In this document: positions 1 to 6,784 of the stretch, in pieces
How the letters are laid out: each line of letters opens with the position of its first letter
Numbering within the stretch: the stretch's first letter is position 1
Source of the DNA: DATIXD01 sp035518875
Lineage (GTDB): Bacteria; Pseudomonadota; Gammaproteobacteria; Methylococcales; Methylococcaceae
Length of the DNA: 15,599 nt
Direction: 5' to 3'
Assembly (NCBI GenBank): GCA_035518875.1
Contig: DATIXD010000385.1
Coordinates: forward strand, 1-15,599
The notes under the pieces: generated by a model
Databases searched by the model: none
Seen by the model: only the letters and a program-made list of their open reading frames with translations
Told to the model about the DNA's origin: nothing
Translations under genes and position numbers: made by a program

Positions 1-1973
1 GCGAGCAGCGCCCAACTTGTCATCACCACCTGGCTCTTCGCATTCTCGACGTAGCGGCCTTCCAAACACCCCGAGTAATGTTCTCCCCAACCGCCGTCGC
101 CGCGCTGTTTTTCAAGAAGCCAGCGGGCTGCGGTCTGAAGGGCTCGGTCGCTGGCCGGCACGCCGGCCATCCGAAGCCCCTTGGTCACGTGATAGATGGC
201 GTAGGTGTAGTTGATACCCCAAAACCCGGGATAGGACCCGTCTGCGAGCTGACTTCGGCGCAGGAACTCCAAGGCCCTACGCGCGGCACGATCAATCTGG
301 CCACCGGACAGATCGGCATGAGTTTTACGATAATGCATGAGAGCAGCAAGCGCCGAACTCGTGCACTCGATGTAGGAGAGTTCCGTCATGCACTGGCCGA
401 ACATCTCGGAGGGATTGATCATCTCAAGCAATTTGCCCGCACGGCGCCGTTCGTAGGTACCGAAACCGCCGTCCGCGTTCTGGCGCGACAGGATGAAGCT
501 GACCGCTTGGCGGAGACGTTCATCATCGAGGGGAGTGGCGACAGCAAATTCGGGATGATCGTAGAGAGAAAGCAGTGCGCTCAATGCCTCCGCGGCGCAG
601 TCGCTCACCGGCCATCGGTGCTGGCCATCGGAGAAACACCAGCCGCCGAGTGCCTGATCGCGCCAGGCGGCACGGTAATCGGGTAGTTCTTCGGTTAGTT
701 GCGCACCTTGGAGAAACGCGTGGGCCCTCTCGAGTGCCTCGCCAGTGCCCTCGACCGCAGTTGGCGCCTCCAGCATCGCCTGGACGGCAAAGGCGGTATC
801 CCACGTGTTGGAGCGTGCCCCCACGTAGCGGATTCCTTCGGCCTCATCCTCCCAGCGCCATGCCTCGATGCCCTCGATGCTGGGTGACAGGTCCCGGTGG
901 TTGGGGTCTCGGGCGAAGATCGCGAGGCAGTTGAGCAGGCTGCTGACGGGGGAGATGCCCTGGTAGCTGGTCGTGCGCTGCTCGTATAGGATGCGCTCGA
1001 AGCATTGGTCGAGGCCTTTCCGCCGCAGTGTTGGGCTGTACCAGTGCTCGTAGGTCCGCAATAAGCTGTAGACCAGGCGCAGCAAAGAACTTACCGGCAC
1101 ATGGGCATCGCTGGGTGCGACGCTGTTGCGCTGGGAAGCGAAATCGATCGTCTCGTAGGGCTCCTGGTAGAGTTCTTGGCGCAACGCATCGCGCAATGAA
1201 TCCGGCAAAGGCGCGCAAAACCGCATCCCATAAAGGAACGCTAGTCCCAGGTAGATCTGGCGCGTATGGCAGTAGTAGCGACGGGGGTGAAATGGCAACC
1301 ATTCCGGCAGCAGAAAAATTTCCGGTGGTAGGGAGTTGATACCGTCATAGTCGTACAGTCCTAACGTGGCTAACCAGAACTTCCCCCAACTGGGGATGGC
1401 TTTTACGCCGTCGGGCTGTCCATGCAACCAATGGCGCGCATGGGCGAGCATCGGCGTGTCGGCGGGAATGCCCAGAAGCCGCAAGGCTACGTAGGCCAGG
1501 GTCGTGAAAAAGACATAGCCGGGCGACTCCGGGTGCATGCCCCAGGAACCGTCGCTATGCTGAGCGCATTGGAAATGCTTAACGATAAGCTGCTTTTCTG
1601 TCTCGGCGTACGGGCGGCCTATCGTCGTGCGGACAATGACCGCCTGAGCAAGAATCATGGTGCACCAGACCATTTCCCCTTCCCAATCGCCGCCGCCTGG
1701 ACGCTGCAGGTTGAGCAGATGGCGTAAGGCCCGGCGACTGGCTTCCATGACCTCTCGGTGAGGGAGAGAAGGCAGCGTTGACTCCGCTGTCTCGCCTAAG
1801 ATTTTATCGTTTGGGCGTTTCAAGGACTTTGTTGATTGCGGATAGTTGGATAGACGAGGACTAATCAGGCGGGGGAGTCGGAGAATCGGTTGCAACGAGG
1901 TCCCGGATCCGATGTGAGGCGAAACTGCCGGGAACAACATGCGAGATTTGCCAAAGCGGAGCACTGTCCGCAT
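1..1973 (-). CDS. osc: Oxidosqualene cyclase (lanosterol/parkeol-type sterol synthase), 3' end cut by window edge
   Basis: Cyclises (S)-2,3-oxidosqualene to the first sterol. I translated the minus strand directly: the frame is open from a stop near 2035 to position 1. Recognisable OSC segments are LLNLQRP and GEMVWC near the N-terminus, WGMHPESPGYVFFTTLAYVA, then NSLPPEIFLLPEWLPFHP and RRYYCHTRQIYLG around 1240-1330. The protonation motif is DCAAE at 588-602; OSCs usually have DCTAE, whereas squalene-hopene cyclases have DxDD, so this is an OSC. QW-type repeats (DGGFGTYE, DGSYPGFWG, GDGGWGEHY) follow, and the frame leaves the window at TSWALL, probably some 60-70 residues before the usual C-terminus. 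The start is uncertain: ATGs at 1973, 1940 and 1748 are in frame and none has a clear ribosome binding site. 1748 gives a length nearer to other bacterial triterpene cyclases but leaves a very short N-terminus. It reads the same way as the NTF2-like gene. Lanosterol versus cycloartenol or parkeol cannot be decided here. Confidence 0.93.
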   Translation of the reverse strand, partial: MRTVLRFGKSRMLFPAVSPHIGSGTSLQPILRLPRLISPRLSNYPQSTKSLKRPNDKILGETAESTLPSLPHREVMEASRRALRHLLNLQRPGGGDWEGEMVWCTMILAQAVIVRTTIGRPYAETEKQLIVKHFQCAQHSDGSWGMHPESPGYVFFTTLAYVALRLLGIPADTPMLAHARHWLHGQPDGVKAIPSWGKFWLATLGLYDYDGINSLPPEIFLLPEWLPFHPRRYYCHTRQIYLGLAFLYGMRFCAPLPDSLRDALRQELYQEPYETIDFASQRNSVAPSDAHVPVSSLLRLVYSLLRTYEHWYSPTLRRKGLDQCFERILYEQRTTSYQGISPVSSLLNCLAIFARDPNHRDLSPSIEGIEAWRWEDEAEGIRYVGARSNTWDTAFAVQAMLEAPTAVEGTGEALERAHAFLQGAQLTEELPDYRAAWRDQALGGWCFSDGQHRWPVSDCAAEALSALLSLYDHPEFAVATPLDDERLRQAVSFILSRQNADGGFGTYERRRAGKLLEMINPSEMFGQCMTELSYIECTSSALAALMHYRKTHADLSGGQIDRAARRALEFLRRSQLADGSYPGFWGINYTYAIYHVTKGLRMAGVPASDRALQTAARWLLEKQRGDGGWGEHYSGCLEGRYVENAKSQVVMTSWALL

Positions 1974-2139
1974 TGTCAAGCAAGTGAAGCGTGAATGGAG
2001 AGGTGTAAGCGGGCGCTTATCTCCGGTGACTGCCTAATCACTAAACCGTGTCCTTTTTTGTTTTTCTACCAATGATTTGGCTCAATGTGAAAGCTATTGT
2101 GCTGGAAAACTGCTTGCGGGTCTACTTTCAATTGCCCAA

Positions 2140-2157
2140 GCCGGGTGATTTCCCGGC
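2140..2157 (-). terminator. Possible weak terminator hairpin after the NTF2-like gene
   Basis: GCCGGG (2140-2145) and CCCGGC (2152-2157) form a perfect 6 bp stem with a 6 nt loop. It begins 8 nt after the stop codon of the leftward NTF2-like gene. There is no U-run after it on the transcribed strand, so it may only attenuate, or be chance. The 1974-2164 stretch otherwise holds no gene, and has a homopurine/homopyrimidine tract around 2050-2067. Confidence 0.3.
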
Positions 2158-2164
2158 GTTCAGC

Positions 2165-2767
2165 TTATGTTCCGAATAGCACAATGCGGGCCATGGACCA
2201 GATTTCTCTCAGTTTCTTGCCGAAACCCGCGGGTTCATGAATAGGGTGAACCCCCGGCAGCTGTTGTCCTTTTGCCAGTTTGCTCAGTCGTCGCTTCACT
2301 GAGGGCTCCAGTTTGCCGTCGGCCGCCAGTTCCATGAACATAGCCTTCACATTGCCCAAATCGAAGAAATCACGCTGCCAGCACCACTGATGGCCGCCGC
2401 CATAGCGAAACCAGGAACCGCCAATGCCGGACACCTCATAATCGCCGCCGTCCGCCCTTTTTACCGGCGCAAGCTGGCGCCAGATGCCGATAACCTCTCC
2501 CTGTTTCTCGTCGATCAGGATTTTCTCGTAGGGATAGCGCCATTTCTCGAAGCCTTCCATGTGCACACCGAGAGCCCAGTCTTCGATTTGTTTTCTTCCC
2601 TTGGCGACGAACTCCCGGTTCGGGCCCATATTCCAGCTGTATTCGGCGTCCTCCGTATACATGGGACCCAGGTATTTTGCCCAGTCCCCCTTTCTTTCTG
2701 CGTTGCGATTGGCGGCAAGCCAGCGTTCGACCATGTCCTCCAATTCTTCGCGAGGATAAGCAGGCAT
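2165..2767 (-). CDS. NTF2/SnoaL-like fold protein of the sterol cluster, function unknown
   Basis: A 200-residue soluble protein with no signal peptide or membrane segment. The first ~130 residues look like an NTF2-like (SnoaL, ketosteroid isomerase, limonene-epoxide hydrolase) cone fold: an N-terminal helix (REELEDMVERWLAANRNAE), then MYTEDAEYSWNMGP, GRKQIEDW, and beta-rich segments IGIWRQLAPV and GGSWFRYGGGHQWCWQRDFF rich in Trp and aromatic residues that could line a hydrophobic pocket. The last ~60 residues are basic and outside the usual fold. The start is firm: AAAGGAG sits 6 nt ahead of the ATG. The gene is divergent from CYP51 and leads toward the cyclase gene, so a role in sterol handling is likely: an isomerase, a lyase or a carrier. 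I cannot assign catalytic residues or a reaction from sequence alone. Confidence 0.85.
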   Translation of the reverse strand: MPAYPREELEDMVERWLAANRNAERKGDWAKYLGPMYTEDAEYSWNMGPNREFVAKGRKQIEDWALGVHMEGFEKWRYPYEKILIDEKQGEVIGIWRQLAPVKRADGGDYEVSGIGGSWFRYGGGHQWCWQRDFFDLGNVKAMFMELAADGKLEPSVKRRLSKLAKGQQLPGVHPIHEPAGFGKKLREIWSMARIVLFGT

Positions 2768-2901
2768 CTTTTACTCCTTTCGGCATTCTTCAAAATACTG
2801 GGAACTCATCAAAAAGCTCTTTCACGCGCGCACTGCTCGCCGGATAATAGGGGTCATATTATCAACTCGCAGTCGCTCCCGCTATTGATCCTGGGTATTC
2901 A
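2768..2901. promoter_or_regulatory. Divergent promoter region of the sterol genes with a 7-7-7 palindrome
   Basis: This 134 bp gap separates the leftward NTF2-like gene from the rightward CYP51 gene, so promoters for both must lie in or near it. It contains a perfect inverted repeat, GATAATA (2843-2849) and TATTATC (2857-2863), with a 7 nt spacer. The shape is typical of a dimeric repressor or activator operator, and it sits about 38 bp ahead of the CYP51 start. The ribosome binding site of the NTF2-like gene (AAAGGAGT on the minus strand) is at 2773-2780. I see no unambiguous -35/-10 pair. Operator function is inference. Confidence 0.5.
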
Positions 2902-4569
2902 ATGCACCAACAAAAGCTTAAGAGGCCCCCCAAACTCTCGGGCGGTCTGCCTCTCGCAGGACATATTTTCACTTTCGGCAAGAATCCCCATGCCTTCATG
3001 ATGGAGCTTCGCAAGGAATTTGGGGATGTTGGAGAGTTCAGACTTTTCCATCAAGAGATGGTGCTGTTGACCGGCTGCGAAGCCAGCGAAGCCTTTTATC
3101 GCGCCCCCGATGACGTGCTTGATCAAGGCCCCGCCTACAAATTCATGACGCCGATCTTCGGTCGGGGTGTCGTGTTCGACGCGCCAATCGAGAGGAAAAA
3201 CCAGCAGTTGCAGATGCTGATGCCGGCGCTGCGCGACAAACCGATGCGGACTTATTCCGAGGTCATTGTGGGAGAAGTCGAAAACCTGCTTCAGGTTTGG
3301 GACAGCTCCGGGGAGCGTGATCTTCTGGAATTCACCAAAGAACTGACCATTTATACTGCAAGCCATTGCTTGCTCGGTTCGGAATTCAGGCACGAACTGA
3401 ACGTCGAGTTTGCCGATATTTACCGCGACCTGGAACAGGGTATTCAGCCTATCGCCTACATTTTCCCCAATCTTCCCTTGCCCGTGTTTCGACGCCGAAA
3501 CAAGGCGCGTGCCAGACTGCAGGAGCTGGTGCAACAAATCATGGAGAAACGGGCTCGCAAGCAGGAGAAAAGCACCAATGTATTCCAGATGCTCATTGAC
3601 GCCAGCTATGAGGATGGCACCAAACTGACCCCCCATGAAATAACCGGGATGTTGATCGCCACTATCTTTGCGGGCCATCACACCAGCTCCGGAACGACCG
3701 CCTGGGTGCTCATCGAATTGCTGCGCCATCCCGAACATTTGCAAAAGGTTGTGGCGGAGATCGACCATCTGTTTGCCGCATACGGCGGCGTGACTTTTGA
3801 ATCGCTACGACAAATGCCGAAACTGGAAAACGTCATTAAGGAGGCGTTGCGGCTACATCCTCCATTGATCCTTCTGCTGCGCAAAGTCATGCGGGATTTG
3901 CAGGTCAAAGATTACGTCGTCAAGGCCGGCAAATACGTCTGCGTAGCGCCTTCCGTCACGCACCGCATTGCCGAATTGTTTCCCGACCCGGACACCTTCG
4001 ACCCCGATCGGTATACGCCCGAGCGGGCGGAGGACCGAAACCTGTATGGCTGGCAAGCATTTGGCGGCGGGAAGCACAAGTGTTCGGGAAACGCGTTTGC
4101 CCTCTTTCAAATAAAGGCCATTATCAGTGTTCTGCTCAGGCGTTACGAATTCGAGCTGGTCAACTCCCCGGAAAGCTATCAGGACGATTACCGGAAAATG
4201 GTGGTCGAACCCGGCTCCCCCTGTCCGATTCGCTACCGCCAGAGGCACGATCTGAAATCTGGCGCCGGCCAGCCAAGTACCGCCGACCAATTCAGCGAAG
4301 AGGTTGGCCAAAGGTTTCAGGTTCTCGTGGATTGGAATCTGTGCAAGGGACATGCGAATTGCATGGCTGAAGCCCCGGAAGTCTTTCAGGTAGATGAAAA
4401 AGGTCAGCTGAAGATACTGGATGACAAGCCTCCAGCGTCCCTTCTCGAAAAGGCGAGGGCAGCGGAAAAATACTGCCCGAGCCGAGCCATTAGCATCGTG
4501 ACCGATAGTGTAAAGGCCGGGACACAAACTCAAGCGATGCGGAGCCGTCGCCCGGATGCAGTGTCATGA
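2902..4569 (+). CDS. cyp51: Sterol 14-alpha-demethylase CYP51 fused to a 3Fe-4S ferredoxin
   Basis: Removes the C-14 methyl of lanosterol-type sterols by three oxidations. Residues 1 to about 450 are a P450: the I-helix segment AGHHTSSGT starts at residue 257 and matches the CYP51 signature, the ExxR motif is E314-R317, and the heme-binding loop FGGGKHKCSG has its ligand at C394. After a linker of ~20 residues comes a ferredoxin of the 3Fe-4S type, with cysteines C481 (CKGHANC), C487 and C525 (CPSRAI). The fused ferredoxin would deliver electrons directly to the heme; a ferredoxin reductase is still needed and is not in the window. This fusion is known from Methylococcus capsulatus. The ribosome binding site is weak (CTGGG upstream). 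The stop overlaps the next start by ATGA, so translation is probably coupled to sdmB. The last ~25 residues after the cysteine cluster look unstructured. Confidence 0.97.
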   Translation: MHQQKLKRPPKLSGGLPLAGHIFTFGKNPHAFMMELRKEFGDVGEFRLFHQEMVLLTGCEASEAFYRAPDDVLDQGPAYKFMTPIFGRGVVFDAPIERKNQQLQMLMPALRDKPMRTYSEVIVGEVENLLQVWDSSGERDLLEFTKELTIYTASHCLLGSEFRHELNVEFADIYRDLEQGIQPIAYIFPNLPLPVFRRRNKARARLQELVQQIMEKRARKQEKSTNVFQMLIDASYEDGTKLTPHEITGMLIATIFAGHHTSSGTTAWVLIELLRHPEHLQKVVAEIDHLFAAYGGVTFESLRQMPKLENVIKEALRLHPPLILLLRKVMRDLQVKDYVVKAGKYVCVAPSVTHRIAELFPDPDTFDPDRYTPERAEDRNLYGWQAFGGGKHKCSGNAFALFQIKAIISVLLRRYEFELVNSPESYQDDYRKMVVEPGSPCPIRYRQRHDLKSGAGQPSTADQFSEEVGQRFQVLVDWNLCKGHANCMAEAPEVFQVDEKGQLKILDDKPPASLLEKARAAEKYCPSRAISIVTDSVKAGTQTQAMRSRRPDAVS

Positions 4570-5591
4570 ATAGCGGAAGGGTACTGGTCACTGGGGCGAC
4601 CGGTCACCTCGGTGCAAATCTGGTGCGGCGATTGCTGGCCGATGGTGAATCGGTGCGTGTGCTGATTCGGCAGGGACGCGATATTGGCGCGCTCGACGGT
4701 CTCGATGTGGAACGCATGTTCGGCGATCTGCGCGATCCCGAAGCGGTTTCCGCCGCCGTGCAGGGTTGCTCTCGCATCTACCATTGCGCCGCGATGGTTT
4801 CAACGATCGAGGGCGACGCGGCCCACAAGCGCGAAGTGTTCGACACCAATGTCCGTGGCACCATCAACATACTCCAGTCAGCCGCTTGCCACAGTCTTGA
4901 TAAGGTGGTCGTTTCGGGATCGCTCGGCGCTACCGGTCACGAGCGCGATCGTCCCAGCCACGAAGACATGCCGTTCTATCCATTCGAAAGGCATCTGCCC
5001 TACGGCTTCACCAAACACTTGGTGGAGCACGAATGCCTGCGTGCGCATGCCAATGGCCTGAATGTGGTCGTTGCGACTTCTTGCGCCATACTCGGCCCAC
5101 ATGACTATGTTCCATCGCGCATGGGACGCGTGCTGATCGACTATGCGCACCGCCGCCTTGGCGCTTACATCCCGGGCGGCTTCGAATTCGTTTCCGGCGC
5201 CGATATCGCCGAGGGCCATGTGTTGGCCATGCAGAAGGGGCGTTCCGGACAGAAGTATATATTCAGCACTGCTTTCGCCAGCGTGGACGACCTGATGTCG
5301 CTCTTCCGGGATGTGACGGGCTGCCCGCCGCCACGACTGCGACTGCCGCCACCTTTGATGGCCGCGCTAGCCGAGGTGGCCGACAAGACCTGGTATCGCG
5401 CGTTTCCCCATTTGCCACGCCGTTTTACACCCGCTGCCGTGCGCTTGCTGCGCATGCAGCGCCGGGCTGATCACGGCAAGGCGAAACAGGAGCTAGGCTA
5501 TCAACCCACCAGTCTTGCTCAGGCGGTGTACGATGCCTATGAGGATTTTGTGCGCCGCGGCGTGATCAGGCCGTCCAAGGGCAAGTCCTGA
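4566..5591 (+). CDS. sdmB: C-4 sterol demethylation reductase/dehydrogenase (SdmB, extended SDR)
   Basis: A 341-residue extended short-chain dehydrogenase of the 3-beta-hydroxysteroid dehydrogenase/NSDHL type. The nucleotide-binding loop is G10-ATGHLG16, and the catalytic pair is Y146-x3-K150 (YGFTK) with the serine region VSGSLGATG near 117-124. In bacterial C-4 demethylation, SdmA oxidises a C-4 methyl group, and SdmB is thought to carry out the NAD(P)-dependent decarboxylation/dehydrogenation and 3-keto reduction steps. The assignment as SdmB rests on family plus its position between CYP51 and the Rieske oxygenase, since extended SDRs are hard to tell apart. It starts inside the CYP51 stop (ATGA) and ends 68 bp before sdmA. 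No transmembrane segment is obvious. A general NAD-dependent epimerase is the alternative if context is ignored. Confidence 0.88.
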   Translation: MNSGRVLVTGATGHLGANLVRRLLADGESVRVLIRQGRDIGALDGLDVERMFGDLRDPEAVSAAVQGCSRIYHCAAMVSTIEGDAAHKREVFDTNVRGTINILQSAACHSLDKVVVSGSLGATGHERDRPSHEDMPFYPFERHLPYGFTKHLVEHECLRAHANGLNVVVATSCAILGPHDYVPSRMGRVLIDYAHRRLGAYIPGGFEFVSGADIAEGHVLAMQKGRSGQKYIFSTAFASVDDLMSLFRDVTGCPPPRLRLPPPLMAALAEVADKTWYRAFPHLPRRFTPAAVRLLRMQRRADHGKAKQELGYQPTSLAQAVYDAYEDFVRRGVIRPSKGKS

Positions 5592-5659
5592 TTTCCTGGT
5601 TCAGTCCCCTCTGACAATCGCGAGAACAGCCGAACAGAATAAACCCGAGAGACCCGACT

Positions 5660-6784
5660 ATGAGAAATGCGCCGATAACCGCTTTGCGGTCGCCACCCAG
5701 TTTTGAAGAGGCAAATAACCCCCGGCAAAAGGCCCGGGCAGCGGGCCTGGACCCCGATTGCTGGTACGCCGTGGAATACGACAATGCAATCAAGAAGGGG
5801 CAGGTCAAGGAGGTGGTGTTTTGGAATACGTCGATTGCACTCTACCGAGGCGAAGACGGACAGCTCGCGGCGATGCAAAATCGCTGCCCCCATCGCCAGT
5901 TGAAACTGACCCATGGCGTCGTAGAGAATTGCCAGCTGCGCTGCGTCTATCATGGCTGGACTTTCGATCGGGACGGCTGGCTGGTCGATTATTCCCACGA
6001 TAGTTTCGGCAAGTCACTGCTCAAGACTCAGTTGCGCACCTATCCGGTTGCCGTTCGTTACGGTCTCATCTGGATTTTTCCCGGCAATCCCGATGTGGCC
6101 GAGGAGCGTACCATACCCCTTATCCCCGAACTGGAGGGAGATCAACGCTGGGCACGGGTGATGGCCGACTTCACCTGGCAGACCCACCATTCCATGGTGG
6201 TTGACAACGTCTGTGACTTCGCGCATGCGTTCCTACACCGCAAATACCGGCCGTTTACCGATGCCAAACTGACCCACTACGAGAGCGACGAGAATCGGGT
6301 GTATTTGACCTATGACAGCTTCATGGGAGGCGGGCGGATTTCTGGCAGGTTTGTCGATCGAGAACGGGTCAATACGCGTTCGATCGAGTTATGTTACGAA
6401 TACCCCTACCAGTGGTCCAACACCGGTGGCAAGATCAAACACTGGTGCTTCCTGCTGCCGATTGGGGAACGTCTGACCCGGGTGTTTTTTCTGTTCTATT
6501 TCGATGCGTTCAAGATCCCGTTAACTTCCCTGAAGATGCCGCGATGGCTGACGGAAGTGGTGCTACGCATAGCCAGTCCACTCCTTGTGAAACCCTTGCT
6601 GGCGGAAGATGGGATTGCCCTGGAGGCGGAACAGGAAGGATATGATCGGTATTGGGATGCGCCTCCGATCGAACTCAATCCGGTCGTACCCCTCTTCCAG
6701 CAACTGACCGCCCGCAAGTGGGAGGATTACCTGGAGCGGACCAGAACCACTGCGACGAAAAGAATGAGCCGGTCGGGTAGATGA
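5660..6784 (+). CDS. sdmA: Rieske non-heme iron oxygenase for C-4 sterol demethylation (SdmA)
   Basis: A 374-residue Rieske oxygenase alpha-subunit. The N-terminal 2Fe-2S domain carries C76-P-H78 and C95-VY-H98 (CPHR, CVYHGW). The catalytic iron site is read as D186-FA-H189-AFL-H193 in the segment VVDNVCDFAHAFLHRKY; the spacing between the two histidines is three residues, where many Rieske oxygenases have four. Hydrophobic segments near 275-315 suggest membrane contact, fitting a sterol substrate. SdmA of Methylococcus oxidises both C-4 methyls, working with SdmB. The next gene starts within its stop (ATGA), implying translational coupling with the delta-24 reductase. A dedicated reductase is not encoded nearby. 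Other Rieske enzymes with cholesterol-like substrates (KshA, DAF-36/Neverland types) are the alternative, but the operon supports SdmA. Confidence 0.92.
   Translation: MRNAPITALRSPPSFEEANNPRQKARAAGLDPDCWYAVEYDNAIKKGQVKEVVFWNTSIALYRGEDGQLAAMQNRCPHRQLKLTHGVVENCQLRCVYHGWTFDRDGWLVDYSHDSFGKSLLKTQLRTYPVAVRYGLIWIFPGNPDVAEERTIPLIPELEGDQRWARVMADFTWQTHHSMVVDNVCDFAHAFLHRKYRPFTDAKLTHYESDENRVYLTYDSFMGGGRISGRFVDRERVNTRSIELCYEYPYQWSNTGGKIKHWCFLLPIGERLTRVFFLFYFDAFKIPLTSLKMPRWLTEVVLRIASPLLVKPLLAEDGIALEAEQEGYDRYWDAPPIELNPVVPLFQQLTARKWEDYLERTRTTATKRMSRSGR

Noticed and set aside
78..686. A rightward 202-codon frame at the left edge
   Set aside because: It is the complement of the oxidosqualene cyclase, whose conserved motifs are read leftward through the same bases.
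2899..3768. A leftward 289-codon open frame under the CYP51 gene
   Set aside because: It is antisense to a strongly recognisable P450 and encodes no recognisable protein; a GC-rich shadow frame.
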